Of a DNA stretch of 64,000 nucleotides, positions 25,563-35,483 are shown one piece after another. Position 1 is the stretch's first letter. The number at the start of each line of letters is the position of its first letter. This DNA comes from Oscillospiraceae bacterium. Lineage in GTDB: Bacteria > Bacillota > Clostridia > Oscillospirales > Ruminococcaceae. Position numbers and translations under genes: made by a program. The notes below the pieces were generated by a model that worked only from the letters and a program-made list of their open reading frames with translations, did not search any database and was not told the origin of the DNA. Where the stretch lies: assembly GCA_018110825.1 (NCBI GenBank), contig JAGBCL010000027.1, forward strand, positions 1 to 64,000. The letters run 5' to 3'.

Positions 25563-25787
25563 TTAAAGACCGAGCTTGCCGAGAAGACCGCCAACCTTGT
25601 CCTTTACACCGTCAAGGTTAACCTTTGCCTTAACACCGTCAACAACCTTTTCAATCTGGTCATCAGGAAGGTCAACACCAACAACCTTTTCAACAGCCTT
25701 TACAGGGTCAGCCTTGAAGTCGTCAGCAAAGTTCTTGTCGTTCTTAACCTTCTCAACAATTTCTTCGATTTTAGCCTTGATATCCAT
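25563..25787 (-). CDS. Small charged helical protein, unknown function
   Basis: ATG at 25787 behind AGAGG gives 74 residues, pI near neutral-acidic, almost half Lys, Asp, Glu and Val. It predicts as three or four amphipathic helices: DIKAKIEEIVEKVKND, ADDFKADPVKAVEKVVG, PDDQIEKVVDGVKAKV, then a Gly/Leu tail GGLLGKLGL. The DPVKAVEKVVGVDLPDDQI segment recalls the Nif11-like/NHLP leader pattern and small Firmicute proteins of unknown role, but I see no modification enzyme nearby. It has its own strong promoter and terminator, so a standalone abundant small protein is plausible. Confidence 0.75.
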   Translation of the reverse strand: MDIKAKIEEIVEKVKNDKNFADDFKADPVKAVEKVVGVDLPDDQIEKVVDGVKAKVNLDGVKDKVGGLLGKLGL

Positions 25788-25832
25788 AGTAAGTACCTCT
25801 TTCAAATTATTGCCACAAATGGCTCTGGAAAT

Positions 25833-25861
25833 ATTATAGCATACTTTATGGTAAAATGCAA
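25833..25861 (-). promoter_or_regulatory. Promoter of small acidic protein gene
   Basis: Minus strand TTGCAT (25861-25856), 17 bp, TATAAT (25838-25833). Confidence 0.75.
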
Positions 25862-25898
25862 GAAAAAAATCCGTCCCTCACTATTGCAAGGAACGGAT
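25862..25898 (-). terminator. Terminator of alpha/beta hydrolase gene
   Basis: Minus strand ATCCGTTCC (from 25898) pairs with GGGACGGAT (one G-T pair), then seven T. It lies 127 bp after the hydrolase stop. Confidence 0.75.
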
Positions 25899-25928
25899 AT
25901 TGTTGAATTGTTTTGATAATAATGATAC

Positions 25929-26010
25929 GGTTTCAAATAGTTTCATTTGGTTTCACTCAAAAAATGAAACTATTAAACGGGAAGTGAAACTCTCTTTTTA
26001 GATTGAAACC
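25929..26010. repeat. Cluster of interleaved GTTTCA/TGAAAC inverted repeats
   Basis: Three inverted pairs in 82 bp: GGTTTCAA (25929-25936) with TTGAAACC (26003-26010); AATAGTTTCATTT (25936-25948) with AAATGAAACTATT (25962-25974), 13 bp perfect; and GTTTCACT (25950-25957) with AGTGAAAC (25983-25990). All share a TTTCA core, three copies in each direction. It sits between the hydrolase gene and its terminator. Confidence 0.8.
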
Positions 26011-26025
26011 ATGCTAATCAGCTTG

Positions 26026-26784
26026 TCAAATTGGAATATGTTGTTCAGCAGCTATTTCTCTGATTTTATTTGAATAATCATTGCCATGGTTTATGGAAAA
26101 CTCGCCGTGATATAACTTAGGAAGAACTTGCAATACACTCTCTTGCAATGCTTGATGAATTATTTTAGCAGATTTTTGCATTGCTTTATTTTCTTTTCCG
26201 CCAACAAATATATAAACCTTTGCGCTACAGTTCTTTATGGATTCCTTTAAGGAATACAACGAATTTGCCTGCAAAAAAGCAATCATATCTTTCTTGGATA
26301 TGGCACAAGTATCTCTAAAATAACAGTCAAATAAATCGGATTTTATTTTAAGTGACTTGAATTGTAATTTTGAGAACCATTTGTACTGTATTAACCCAAA
26401 ACTACTTCCCAATGCAGGCGCAATCATAGAATGCGTTAGTTTTGAGGGTATAACCAGTACACTTTCAATGATGGCATAATTACAAACATCGTTGCGTTGC
26501 GATAAAATCTCCAGTAAAATCTGCCCACCCAAGGATAAACCACCAATTAAAAAAACAGAACCTCCAAAATGTGCATCAATAAAAGCGATGATTTCAGCAG
26601 CATTATCTTCTATGGTTGTAAAAGATTTATCGCTTTCTGCGTGACCATCCAGTATAGGCAGGATTATATGATAATCTTTTTGAAGAGATTTTGCTACCTC
26701 TTCATAATTCCACCACGACAATCCGCCTCCATGCAAAAGAAGGATTGTGTTGTTGTTTTCTTTACCGTATTCAACATAATGCAC
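26026..26784 (-). CDS. Alpha/beta hydrolase
   Basis: GTG start at 26784 behind GGAGGTGAAAG. The 252-residue protein has the oxyanion segment LLLHGGGLSWW, the nucleophile elbow GGLSLGG (Ser84) and a C-terminal His in LYHGEFSINHG, so the fold and probably the triad are complete. Closest pattern: small carboxylesterase/lipase-like hydrolases; the substrate is unknown. Its codon use (more ATA, TTG, AAA) differs from the highly codon-biased neighbours, which together with the repeat cluster beside it hints at later acquisition. A distant relative is encoded at 59533. Confidence 0.82.
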   Translation of the reverse strand: MHYVEYGKENNNTILLLHGGGLSWWNYEEVAKSLQKDYHIILPILDGHAESDKSFTTIEDNAAEIIAFIDAHFGGSVFLIGGLSLGGQILLEILSQRNDVCNYAIIESVLVIPSKLTHSMIAPALGSSFGLIQYKWFSKLQFKSLKIKSDLFDCYFRDTCAISKKDMIAFLQANSLYSLKESIKNCSAKVYIFVGGKENKAMQKSAKIIHQALQESVLQVLPKLYHGEFSINHGNDYSNKIREIAAEQHIPI

Positions 26785-26861
26785 GCTCTTTCACCTCCAT
26801 TACAAATTCAAGTTTCCCGAATAGATTGTATCAAATTGCTGTGTAAACATCAACCAATATA

Positions 26862-26899
26862 GAAAAAGCACGATGGTTTTGTATCAAAACCATCGTGCT
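26862..26899 (-). terminator. Terminator of tRNA-Arg
   Basis: Minus strand AGCACGATGGTTT (from 26899) pairs over 13 bp with AAACCATCGTGCT (ending 26868), then TTTTTC. Confidence 0.92.
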
Positions 26900-26903
26900 A
26901 ATA

Positions 26904-26980
26904 TGGTGCGCTGCAAGGGACTCGAACCCCTGACCTACTGGTTCGTAGCCAGTCACTCTATCCAGCTGAGCTAGCAACGC
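26904..26980 (-). tRNA. tRNA-Arg (anticodon ACG)
   Basis: 77 nt on the minus strand including encoded CCA: acceptor GCGTTGC with GCAGCGC, D arm AGCTCAGCTGGATAGAG, anticodon stem ACTGG/CCAGT with loop CTACGAA, T arm AGGGGTTCGAGTCCC. ACG is read as ICG after deamination. Confidence 0.97.
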
Positions 26981-26997
26981 TTCAATCAACGCATTTT

Positions 26998-27026
26998 ATT
27001 ATATCACAACGATGGAAGCTTGTCAA
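26998..27026 (-). promoter_or_regulatory. tRNA-Arg promoter
   Basis: Minus strand TTGACA (27026-27021), 17 bp, TATAAT (27003-26998). Confidence 0.85.
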
Positions 27027-27046
27027 GCCCTTTTTAGAAAAATTTT

Positions 27047-28333
27047 TCAGGGATACAGTTTTTCAATGTTGAACAGACTGTTCAGCAGAAGGTAATTTTG
27101 TCTGAACGGCCTCATCAGGTTCCAGTAACCACAGCCCAGTATCTGCTTTTGGGCTACAAGTCTATACTTCTCATTCACACTCCGCACATCATCAAACCAT
27201 ACAACGTGTGCCGCACCCTCAGGGTCAGTGTAGTAAAAATACGGACTTTGCAATTGCTCATCATAAAGTATCTCACTTCCTTTTGCAAGCGCCAGCCGTA
27301 CTGCATTCACATTCCCGATTGTAACAGCCTTGCTTTCGCCACGTACAAACGGAAGCCTCCAGTTGTAGCCGTAATTGGGAATACCCAGAAAAATCTTGTC
27401 TGCGTCAATTTTCGTAAGTGCATAGTCCAGTACCCTCTGCACATTCGGCAAGGGAGCAACCGCCATCGGCGGACCGTATGTATATCCCCATTCATAAGTC
27501 ATAAGAAACACAAAATCCGCAACCGCACCCAAAGCAGAATAATCGTGTGCTTCATAAAGCACCCCCGATTGCTCATCTGAAGTTTTCGGTGCAAGGTCAA
27601 CGTGCAGAAGCAGTCCCGCCTCGTGAAGCTGACGTGAAGCATTGCTGACAAAAGCAGTAAATCCGTTGCGGTATTGCGGCGGAATAAATTCCATATCAAT
27701 ATCAAGTCCCTGAGCATTTTTACGCTTGATAACTTCAATAAGATTTGTAAGAACAATATTCTGAAAATCCACATCAGTAACAATCCGCTCAATCTTAGCT
27801 GAGTTGAATGTGCCGTCCTGATTTATGCTGGTAAGGCTCAGGAATACAGCCGTGCGGAATTCGTGTGCAATGGGAATAATCTCATCGTCAAGAGGCTCAA
27901 TTACCGAGCCGTCATCATTGAAACCGTAACCGAATACCATTAAATATGTAAGGTAGGGGAGTGCCGCCCGAAGTGTGTCACGGTTTATATAGTCATAGGC
28001 AAATCCACTTGTGCGTATGCTTGTGTCAGGAGCATTTTCGTATTTTACAACAAGCTGTGTGCCCACCGGAATATTATCCATACCAATAATGAGAGGATTA
28101 TTTCTGTATAACTGCATAACGTCTGTTTCATACATAGCTGCAACAGAAAAAAGTGTGTCACCGGTACGAAATGTATGAACAACCTCAGGACGAAGTATCA
28201 GAAGAGCCTGGCCAACAACAAGTGCCCCGTCAGAAGAAAGTGAGTTGTCAGTGATAAGCCGCTGAACGGATACACCGTAATTCTGAGCAATTTGAGAAAT
28301 CGTGTCGCCTTGCTGTGTAACATATATATACAA
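27047..28333 (-). CDS. LysM-GH18 spore cortex glucosaminidase (YaaH/SleL-like)
   Basis: TTG start at 28333 behind GGAGGAG. The 428-residue protein has two LysM repeats (3-47 and 53-96) that bind peptidoglycan glycan chains, then a GH18 barrel with the catalytic DxDxE motif at Asp211, Asp213 and Glu215 (AQGLDIDMEF). This is the architecture of YaaH and SleL, N-acetylglucosaminidases that act on spore cortex during germination. No signal peptide is present, as in those spore-coat proteins, which are deposited from the mother cell. With spo0A it supports a spore-forming lineage. The regulator (sigma-E or sigma-K type) site could not be assigned with confidence. Confidence 0.9.
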   Translation of the reverse strand: MYIYVTQQGDTISQIAQNYGVSVQRLITDNSLSSDGALVVGQALLILRPEVVHTFRTGDTLFSVAAMYETDVMQLYRNNPLIIGMDNIPVGTQLVVKYENAPDTSIRTSGFAYDYINRDTLRAALPYLTYLMVFGYGFNDDGSVIEPLDDEIIPIAHEFRTAVFLSLTSINQDGTFNSAKIERIVTDVDFQNIVLTNLIEVIKRKNAQGLDIDMEFIPPQYRNGFTAFVSNASRQLHEAGLLLHVDLAPKTSDEQSGVLYEAHDYSALGAVADFVFLMTYEWGYTYGPPMAVAPLPNVQRVLDYALTKIDADKIFLGIPNYGYNWRLPFVRGESKAVTIGNVNAVRLALAKGSEILYDEQLQSPYFYYTDPEGAAHVVWFDDVRSVNEKYRLVAQKQILGCGYWNLMRPFRQNYLLLNSLFNIEKLYP

Positions 28334-28411
28334 TGTAACTCCTCCTTTTGATAATTATATAGTATATGTGTCAAAATAGTAAAAAAGAATTAACAAATGT
28401 GAAAAAATCTG

Positions 28412-28440
28412 TTGCAATTATTGAATGAAAGTGATATACT
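28412..28440 (+). promoter_or_regulatory. Promoter of zinc-ribbon membrane protein gene
   Basis: TTGCAA (28412-28417), 17 bp, TATACT (28435-28440), 58 bp before the ATG. Confidence 0.65.
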
Positions 28441-28498
28441 ATATGTAATTGTTAGCGGTTTGTCAGATTAAAGCGATTATATTGCAGGGGGAAATATT

Positions 28499-29746
28499 AT
28501 GGCTGAAAAGATAATGAATGTAGTCAGATGTCCTGTTTGTAAAAGTTCTTATGAAAGCACAGAGCAGGTTTGTAAATGTCCGGTGTGTGGGCATGCCGAA
28601 AATTTGAAGGTGCTTCTTGCGAAAACAAAGATTGCTTCAGCAGAAACAAATGTAACTGTATATAGAATGATGGCATCGGCAGATGCGTATTTTGCTAAAA
28701 AAAGCTATGATGAGGCATATATCGGATACAGTTCCGTGCTTGAAACCGACAGAAGTTATCTTAAAGCATTTTTCAGACGTGAGCTTACAAGCCAGTATCT
28801 TATGCTGGAATCCTCATCAGTATATCTGAGCAGTGAAAGCTTTTTTATGAAAATGCAGGAAATCAAGGAGCGTTTCAGAAAGCTTGACCCTGATGATGAA
28901 GAAACGCAGAAGCTTCGTATTACAATGTGCAGGGATATGCTGGAATATATTTCTGTAAGAAGTGATTATGAGAAAAGATATGCGTCTGCTCATAAGAATG
29001 TAAAAAATGCTGAGGTTTATATGTCAAACCTGATACTTCTTTTTGAGTATACGGTTGAGGCTATGCGTATACTTGAAAATCTCAGCAAGTCTGAGAACAG
29101 CAAGGAGCTTTCGTATCTTATCATTGAATGTTGTTCTCTCACAATGAAGATAAGAGGAATGCTGACAGCAGGTGCGGAGTATATAGAAACATCTGATAAA
29201 ATGGATGATCTTAGCGGAGAGAATTCAGCTAAGAATGTCAGCAGGATAAGACGTAGAATGCTCACTCAGGACGAGGGATTGAAAATCGAAACCGAAGCAG
29301 GTTATGTACAAAAGGTCAAGGATAATATTGTTTCAAATGCCGAAGGGGATTTGTACAAGGAACTGCGTGCGGCAAAGGAACAGTCGGAAAAGACAGTAAA
29401 CGACCATATAGAAAACGAAGACAAGAAGCGTGCTGAATATGAACAGTGGCGTCGTAACAATGAACAGGAATATATGGCTGCGGATAAGGCTATACTTATA
29501 TGCGATATTGCAGGTAAGGCAGCAATTATTTTTGCGATAATAATGATTGCAATGTATCTGATTGAAATGATTGCTTTTGATAAGGTGCTTACGGTGATGC
29601 TTGTTACGGGAATAATTTTTGTTGCTGCAAAAGTGGGGCTGGATTTTGTAAAAAAGTCTGCAGAAAAGAAAAAGAGCTTTTATGCAAAGGTAATCGAAGG
29701 CGACAGTGCAAATATTCGTTCAGGAAATTTGAATTTCAAAGAATAA
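28499..29746 (+). CDS. Zinc-ribbon protein with TPR-like and membrane segments, unknown function
   Basis: 415 residues behind AGGGGG. An N-terminal zinc ribbon (RCPVCKSSYES, CKCPVCGH) is followed by a TPR-like helical pair (SADAYFAKKSYDEAYIGYSSVLETDRSYLKA in outline, about 60-95), a long helical region to about residue 320, and two membrane helices near 325-375. The C terminus is Lys-rich and cytoplasmic. I do not recognise a named family. Similar zinc-ribbon plus helical-repeat plus membrane designs appear at 10120 and 49765 in this window. Single gene with its own promoter. Confidence 0.75.
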   Translation: MAEKIMNVVRCPVCKSSYESTEQVCKCPVCGHAENLKVLLAKTKIASAETNVTVYRMMASADAYFAKKSYDEAYIGYSSVLETDRSYLKAFFRRELTSQYLMLESSSVYLSSESFFMKMQEIKERFRKLDPDDEETQKLRITMCRDMLEYISVRSDYEKRYASAHKNVKNAEVYMSNLILLFEYTVEAMRILENLSKSENSKELSYLIIECCSLTMKIRGMLTAGAEYIETSDKMDDLSGENSAKNVSRIRRRMLTQDEGLKIETEAGYVQKVKDNIVSNAEGDLYKELRAAKEQSEKTVNDHIENEDKKRAEYEQWRRNNEQEYMAADKAILICDIAGKAAIIFAIIMIAMYLIEMIAFDKVLTVMLVTGIIFVAAKVGLDFVKKSAEKKKSFYAKVIEGDSANIRSGNLNFKE

Positions 29747-29829
29747 TAACATAATTTTAATAATCCGTTTGTTATACATACCATAAATTTACAGTATAAA
29801 ATTTTTGCTGAAAAATTTGTGGAAAATGC

Positions 29830-29858
29830 TTGACAAACGGATTTTGTTTGTGTATAAT
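29830..29858 (+). promoter_or_regulatory. str operon promoter
   Basis: TTGACA (29830-29835), 17 bp, TATAAT (29853-29858): full consensus, 62 bp before rpsL. Confidence 0.9.
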
Positions 29859-29920
29859 AATCAAGTGTGTGAATGTCAGGTGATATTGCACACAGAATAT
29901 TTGAAGAAAGGAGATAGATT

Positions 29921-30346
29921 ATGCCAACCTTTAACCAGTTAGTTCGTAAGGGAAGAAAAGTTCTCGAAAAGAAGTCTACTGCACCAGCTCTTCAGAAGGG
30001 TTACAACGCTAAGAAGAAGGTAGCAATCGACCAGAGCTCACCTCAGAAGAGAGGCGTATGTACAGCAGTTAGAACAGCTACACCTAAGAAGCCTAACTCC
30101 GCTATGAGAAAGATTGCCAGAGTAAGACTTACAAACGGTACTGAAGTAACAGCTTACATTCCAGGTATCGGCCACAACCTCCAGGAACACTCCGTTGTTC
30201 TTATCAGAGGCGGTAGAGTAAAGGACCTCCCTGGTGTACGTTACCACATCATCAGAGGTACACTCGATGCACAGGGTGTTGCTAAGAGAAATCAGGCTCG
30301 TTCCAAGTACGGTGCAAAGAAGCCTAAGGCAGGCGCAGCTAAGTAA
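29921..30346 (+). CDS. rpsL: Ribosomal protein S12
   Basis: 141 residues behind AAAGGAG. It has the S12 core ([46 protein letters not shown]). TPKKPNS contains the Lys whose change gives streptomycin resistance, here in the sensitive form. It decodes at the small-subunit A site. First gene of the str operon; rpoB and rpoC do not precede it here. Confidence 0.99.
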   Translation: MPTFNQLVRKGRKVLEKKSTAPALQKGYNAKKKVAIDQSSPQKRGVCTAVRTATPKKPNSAMRKIARVRLTNGTEVTAYIPGIGHNLQEHSVVLIRGGRVKDLPGVRYHIIRGTLDAQGVAKRNQARSKYGAKKPKAGAAK

Positions 30347-30992
<646 letters not shown>

Positions 30993-31048
30993 TAAGCACA
31001 TAAACGTGATTGCCCTGATTAACAGGGTACTAAATTGGAGGAAATATT

Positions 31049-33133
31049 ATGCCAAGAGATTGTTCACTTGAACAAACAAGAAATATTGGTATAATGGCTC
31101 ACATTGACGCAGGTAAAACAACCACAACTGAGCGTATCCTTTTCTATACAGGTATTAACCATAAGATCGGTGAAACTCACGAAGGTTCTGCAACAATGGA
31201 CTGGATGGCGCAGGAGCAGGAGAGAGGTATTACAATTACCTCCGCTGCTACAACTGCACACTGGGCAGGCCATAGAATCAATATCATTGACACCCCAGGT
31301 CACGTTGACTTTACAGTAGAAGTTGAACGTTCACTCCGTGTACTCGACGGTTCTGTAACAGTTCTTTGTGCTAAGGGCGGTGTTGAGCCTCAGACTGAAA
31401 CAGTTTGGAGACAGGCTAACAAATATATGGTACCAAGAATGGTATACGTTAACAAGATGGATATCATGGGCGCTAACTTCTACCGTGTTGTAGATATGAT
31501 GCTCGAACGTCTCAAGTGTAACGCTGTTCCGATTCAGCTTCCTATCGGTTCTGAATCCACATTCAAGGGTATCATCGACCTCGTAGAAATGAAGGCATAC
31601 TGCTACTACGATGACCTCGGCAAGGATATCAGAGTTGAAGAAATCCCTGCTGATATGGTTGACAAGGCTAATGAATATCGTGAAAAGCTCCTCGAAGCTG
31701 TTGCTGAACAGGACGAGGAAATCATGATGAAATACCTTGATGGTGAAGAACTCACAATTGACGAAATCAAGATGTGTATCCGTAAGGGTACAATCGCTAA
31801 CGCTATGGTTCCTGTTGTATGTGGTACATCCTACAAGAACAAGGGCGTTCAGAAGCTTCTTGATGCAGTTGTTGACTATATGCCATCTCCACTTGATATC
31901 CCACCAATCAAGGGTATCAACCCAGATACAGAGCAGGAAGAAGAAAGACCTTCCTCCGACAAGGAACCATTTGCAGCTCTTGCATTCAAGATTGCAACTG
32001 ACCCATTTGTTGGTAAGCTCTGCTACTTCCGTGTATATTCCGGTACAGTAGATTCCGGTGCTACAGTTCTCAACGCAACTAAGGATAACTCCGAAAGAAT
32101 GGGTCGTATCCTTCAGATGCACTCCAACCACAGAAAGGATATCGATACTGTATACGCAGGCGATATCGCTGCATGTGTTGGTGTTAAGAACACAACAACA
32201 GGTGATACACTCTGTGATCCAAAGGCACCTATCATTCTCGAATCCATGGAATTCCCAGAGCCTGTTATCCAGCTCGCTATCGAGCCTAAGACAAAGGCTG
32301 GTCAGGAAAAGATGGGTATCGGTCTTGCTAAGCTTGCTGAAGAAGACCCAACCTTCAGAACATGGACTGATGAAGAAACAGGTCAGACAATTATCGCTGG
32401 TATGGGTGAGCTTCACCTTGATATCATCGTTGACCGTCTCCTCAGAGAATTTAAGGTTGAGGCTAACATCGGTGCACCTCAGGTTGCTTATAAGGAAACA
32501 ATCAAGAAGCTCGCTGACGTTGATCACAAGTATGCACGTCAGTCTGGTGGTAAGGGTCAGTATGGTCACGTTAAGATCAAGGTTGAGCCTAACGAATCCG
32601 GTAAGGGTTACGAGTTTGTTAATGCCGTTGTCGGCGGTGCTATTCCTAAGGAATACATCCCAGCTGTTGACAAGGGTATCCAGGGCGCTATGAAGGCTGG
32701 TGTACTCGCTGGCTATCAGGTAGTTGACGTTAAGGTTACACTTTACGATGGTTCTTACCACGAAGTTGACTCCTCTGAAATGGCGTTCTCTATCGCTGGC
32801 TCCATGGCTTTCAAGGAAGCTATGAAGAAGGCAGACGCTTGCATCCTCGAACCAATTATGAAGGTTGCAGCTATCGTTCCTGGTGATTATATGGGTACTG
32901 TAATCGGCGACCTCAACGCTCGTCGTGGTCAGATCCTCGGTCAGGAAATTAACAATGGCGTTGCTCAGGTTGACGCTCTTGTTCCGCTGTCTGAAATGTT
33001 CGGTTACTCCAACGACCTCCGTTCCAAGACACAGGGTCGTGGTCAGTACTCTATGGAACCAGACAGCTATATCGAAGTTCCACGCTCCATCGCAGAAAAG
33101 ATCATGTCTGCAAGAAGCAAGGGCAACGATTAA
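31049..33133 (+). CDS. fusA: Elongation factor G
   Basis: 694 residues behind TTGGAGGA. GTPase motifs [17 protein letters not shown] and NKMDIMGA, with the EF-G domains II-V ([27 protein letters not shown]). It drives ribosomal translocation. Strong codon bias toward CTC, GGT and AAG marks high expression. Third gene of the str operon. Confidence 0.99.
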   Translation: MPRDCSLEQTRNIGIMAHIDAGKTTTTERILFYTGINHKIGETHEGSATMDWMAQEQERGITITSAATTAHWAGHRINIIDTPGHVDFTVEVERSLRVLDGSVTVLCAKGGVEPQTETVWRQANKYMVPRMVYVNKMDIMGANFYRVVDMMLERLKCNAVPIQLPIGSESTFKGIIDLVEMKAYCYYDDLGKDIRVEEIPADMVDKANEYREKLLEAVAEQDEEIMMKYLDGEELTIDEIKMCIRKGTIANAMVPVVCGTSYKNKGVQKLLDAVVDYMPSPLDIPPIKGINPDTEQEEERPSSDKEPFAALAFKIATDPFVGKLCYFRVYSGTVDSGATVLNATKDNSERMGRILQMHSNHRKDIDTVYAGDIAACVGVKNTTTGDTLCDPKAPIILESMEFPEPVIQLAIEPKTKAGQEKMGIGLAKLAEEDPTFRTWTDEETGQTIIAGMGELHLDIIVDRLLREFKVEANIGAPQVAYKETIKKLADVDHKYARQSGGKGQYGHVKIKVEPNESGKGYEFVNAVVGGAIPKEYIPAVDKGIQGAMKAGVLAGYQVVDVKVTLYDGSYHEVDSSEMAFSIAGSMAFKEAMKKADACILEPIMKVAAIVPGDYMGTVIGDLNARRGQILGQEINNGVAQVDALVPLSEMFGYSNDLRSKTQGRGQYSMEPDSYIEVPRSIAEKIMSARSKGND

Positions 33134-33161
33134 TATTTTTTATAAAATTTGAAGAAAACAC

Positions 33162-33190
33162 TTGCAATTTTTTATTAAATCTGATAAAAT
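33162..33190 (+). promoter_or_regulatory. Internal promoter before tuf
   Basis: TTGCAA (33162-33167), 17 bp, TAAAAT (33185-33190). AACACTT (33158) and AAGTGTT (33193) flank it as an inverted repeat. It allows extra EF-Tu expression. Confidence 0.7.
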
Positions 33191-33237
33191 AAAAGTGTTA
33201 GTATTCTACTATAATATTTATAAGGAGGACTATTCCA

Positions 33238-34440
33238 ATGGCAAAGGCTAAATTTGAAAGAACCAAACCACACGTTAACATTGGTACAATCGGTCACGTT
33301 GACCATGGTAAGACAACTCTTACTGCTGCTATCACAAAGTATCTCTCCCTCAAGGGACAGGCTGCATTCGAAGATTACGCAAACATCGATAAGGCTCCAG
33401 AAGAAAGAGAAAGAGGTATTACAATCAACACAGCTCACGTTGAGTACGAAACTGACAACCGTCACTACGCTCACGTTGACTGCCCAGGCCACGCTGACTA
33501 TGTTAAGAACATGATCACTGGTGCTGCTCAGATGGACGGTGCTATCCTCGTAGTTGCTTCCACAGACGGCCCTATGGCTCAGACTAAGGAACACCTTCTC
33601 CTCGCTCGTCAGGTAGGCGTACCTTACATCGTAGTATTCATGAACAAGGCTGACCAGGTTGACGACCCAGAGCTCCTCGAACTCGTTGAAATGGACATCC
33701 GTGAAACACTTGATAAGTATGAATTCCCTGGCGATGATACACCAATCATCATCGGTTCTGCTTTCAAGGCTCTCGATTCTGCTTCCAAGGATCCAACAGC
33801 TCCTGAATATGAATGCATCCAGAAGCTTATGGACGCTGTAGACTCCTACATTCCTACACCTGAAAGAAAGGCAGACCTTCCTTTCATCATGCCTGTTGAA
33901 GACGTATTTACAATCACAGGCCGTGGTACAGTTGCTACAGGTAGAGTTGAAAGAGGTCAGCTCAAGACTGGTGACGAAGTTGAAATCGTTGGTCTTAAGG
34001 ATGAAAAGTCCAAGACAGTTGTTACTGGTATCGAAATGTTCAGAAAGATCCTTGACTACGCTGAAGCAGGCGATAACATCGGTGCTCTTCTCCGTGGTGT
34101 TCAGAGATCTGACATTGAAAGAGGCCAGGTTCTCTGTAAGCCAGGCTCCATCAACCCACACACAAAGTTCAAGGGTCAGGTTTACGTTCTTAAGAAGGAA
34201 GAAGGCGGACGTCACACTCCATTCTTCAACAACTACAGACCTCAGTTCTATTTCAGAACAACTGACGTTACTGGTGTAATCACACTTCCAGCTGATAAGG
34301 AAATGTGCATGCCTGGTGATAACGTTGCTATCGACGTTGAACTCATCACACCAATCGCTATCGAAGACGGTCTCCGTTTCGCTATCCGTGAAGGTGGTAG
34401 AACAGTAGGTTCAGGCGTTGTTACAGCTATCAATGAATAA
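33238..34440 (+). CDS. tuf: Elongation factor Tu
   Basis: 400 residues behind AAGGAGG. G1 [10 protein letters not shown]3 DCPGHADY, G4 NKADQ, and C-terminal [17 protein letters not shown]. It delivers aminoacyl-tRNA to the ribosome. The extreme codon bias is the strongest in the window. A strong terminator closes the str operon. Confidence 0.99.
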   Translation: MAKAKFERTKPHVNIGTIGHVDHGKTTLTAAITKYLSLKGQAAFEDYANIDKAPEERERGITINTAHVEYETDNRHYAHVDCPGHADYVKNMITGAAQMDGAILVVASTDGPMAQTKEHLLLARQVGVPYIVVFMNKADQVDDPELLELVEMDIRETLDKYEFPGDDTPIIIGSAFKALDSASKDPTAPEYECIQKLMDAVDSYIPTPERKADLPFIMPVEDVFTITGRGTVATGRVERGQLKTGDEVEIVGLKDEKSKTVVTGIEMFRKILDYAEAGDNIGALLRGVQRSDIERGQVLCKPGSINPHTKFKGQVYVLKKEEGGRHTPFFNNYRPQFYFRTTDVTGVITLPADKEMCMPGDNVAIDVELITPIAIEDGLRFAIREGGRTVGSGVVTAINE

Positions 34441-34448
34441 TTGATTTT

Positions 34449-34480
34449 AAATCCCCATACCTCGGTATGGGGATTTTTAT
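34449..34480 (+). terminator. Terminator of str operon
   Basis: AAATCCCCATAC (34449-34460) pairs perfectly with GTATGGGGATTT (34465-34476), then TTTAT. Confidence 0.92.
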
Positions 34481-34494
34481 ATGGAGAATTTGCT

Positions 34495-34956
34495 ATGTGC
34501 TTTATTTGTGATAGAATTGAAATGATAAAAAATGGAACAAACTCATACTTTGTGAAAGAGCTGGAAACAGGCTATGTTGTAATAGGTGATAACCAACATT
34601 TCAAAGGTTATACTATATTCCTTTGTAAAGAACATAAAACTGAATTGTTCCAGTTGAACAATTCGACCAAAATGAAGTTTCTTGAGGAAATGTCCGTTGT
34701 AGCTGAGGCTGTGTCAAAAGCCTTCAGAGCAGAGAAGATGAACTATGAGTTGCTTGGAAACGGCGATACCCACCTTCACTGGCATCTTTTCCCAAGAAAA
34801 ACAGGTGACATTGAAAATTACGGGAACAACGGTAAGGGTCCTGTTTGGTGGTATCCCATGCACTTGATGTACGATGACAGCAATCGTCCTACCGACAATG
34901 AACTTAATGAGATGAAACAGAAATTGCTGACAGAACTTGATAAGCTGATAAAATAA
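34495..34956 (+). CDS. HIT-family hydrolase
   Basis: ATG at 34495 behind TGGAGA, only 15 bp after the str terminator hairpin. The 153-residue protein has the histidine triad His93-Leu-His95-Trp-His97 (DTHLHWHLFPR), so it probably cleaves nucleoside phosphoramidates or dinucleotides. An N-terminal CFICD pair is typical of HIT subfamilies that bind zinc. No promoter is evident in the short gap, so it may rely on read-through from tuf. Confidence 0.88.
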   Translation: MCFICDRIEMIKNGTNSYFVKELETGYVVIGDNQHFKGYTIFLCKEHKTELFQLNNSTKMKFLEEMSVVAEAVSKAFRAEKMNYELLGNGDTHLHWHLFPRKTGDIENYGNNGKGPVWWYPMHLMYDDSNRPTDNELNEMKQKLLTELDKLIK

Positions 34957-34957
34957 A

Positions 34958-34985
34958 AAATCCCCGTACAGAAGTACGGGGATTT
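34958..34985 (+). terminator. Terminator of HIT gene
   Basis: AAATCCCCGTAC (34958-34969) pairs with GTACGGGGATTT (34974-34985); A/T tails on both sides allow action in both directions. Confidence 0.85.
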
Positions 34986-34986
34986 A

Positions 34987-35087
34987 ATACTAATCACCAA
35001 TAAAACTGTATACAAAAAATCTTCGCAAAAATCATATACGCAAATTTTAGCTCGATTTTTTGTACAGTTTTAATCGGTGCTTAGTAT
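34987..35087. repeat. Large imperfect inverted repeat (35-nt arms)
   Basis: The left arm 34987-35021 and the right arm 35054-35087 are reverse complements at about 31 positions, with two substitutions and short indels, around a 32-nt AT-rich centre. The arms contain AAAACTGTA and ACAAAAAATC. It lies between the convergent HIT and ferredoxin genes and has no ORF. Confidence 0.85.
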
Positions 35088-35103
35088 AAGTACTCTTTGT
35101 TGA

Positions 35104-35274
35104 TTATTCAGCAACAGGAGCAGATACAGGGCAAGCGTCAGCACAAGCGCCGCAGTCGATGCATGTTGCAGCGTCGATAACGTACTTGCCGTCACCCTCA
35201 GAAATAGCGTTTACAGGGCAGCCGTCTGCGCAAGCGCCGCAGCTGATGCAATCGTCGTTGATGATGTATGCCAT
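35104..35274 (-). CDS. 2[4Fe-4S] ferredoxin
   Basis: 56 residues read on the minus strand from the ATG at 35274, behind GGAGGTG. Two clusters of ligands: Cys9, 12, 15, 19 (CISCGACADGCP) and Cys38, 41, 44, 48 (CIDCGACADACP), the clostridial-type 8Fe ferredoxin. It carries low-potential electrons for enzymes such as pyruvate:ferredoxin oxidoreductase and hydrogenase in anaerobes. Monocistronic with its own promoter. Confidence 0.97.
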   Translation of the reverse strand: MAYIINDDCISCGACADGCPVNAISEGDGKYVIDAATCIDCGACADACPVSAPVAE

Positions 35275-35343
35275 TGAAAAACACCTCCATGTTTGGTCTT
35301 GGGAAATGTATTCCGAAAGCTTATTTCGGATTTCCTAACTACT

Positions 35344-35371
35344 ATTTTAACATATTTTTCGAAAAATGCAA
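35344..35371 (-). promoter_or_regulatory. Ferredoxin promoter
   Basis: Minus strand TTGCAT (35371-35366), 16 bp, TAAAAT (35349-35344). A TCCGAAA/TTTCGGA hairpin follows in the leader. Confidence 0.6.
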
Positions 35372-35419
35372 GAGATAATTAAGAATTTTTATAAAAAGTG
35401 ATTTTTTTTTGTGAAACAC

Positions 35420-35448
35420 TTGAAGTTTAGTGAAAAATATAGTACAAT
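35420..35448 (+). promoter_or_regulatory. Promoter of purine operon leader
   Basis: TTGAAG (35420-35425), 17 bp, TACAAT (35443-35448). It gives a leader of about 230 nt before purE. Confidence 0.7.
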
Positions 35449-35483
35449 ATATATGATTTGAATTTGCTATGGAGGGTTTGACC

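Noticed and set aside
31331-32761. 476-codon open frame opposite fusA
   Set aside because: It exists because highly biased codons of fusA leave few stops on the other strand. It has no ribosome site, no family pattern and many Cys/Val/Leu runs typical of shadow frames.
33175-34215. 346-codon open frame opposite tuf
   Set aside because: Same codon-bias shadow; tuf is certain and no promoter or binding site serves the minus strand frame.
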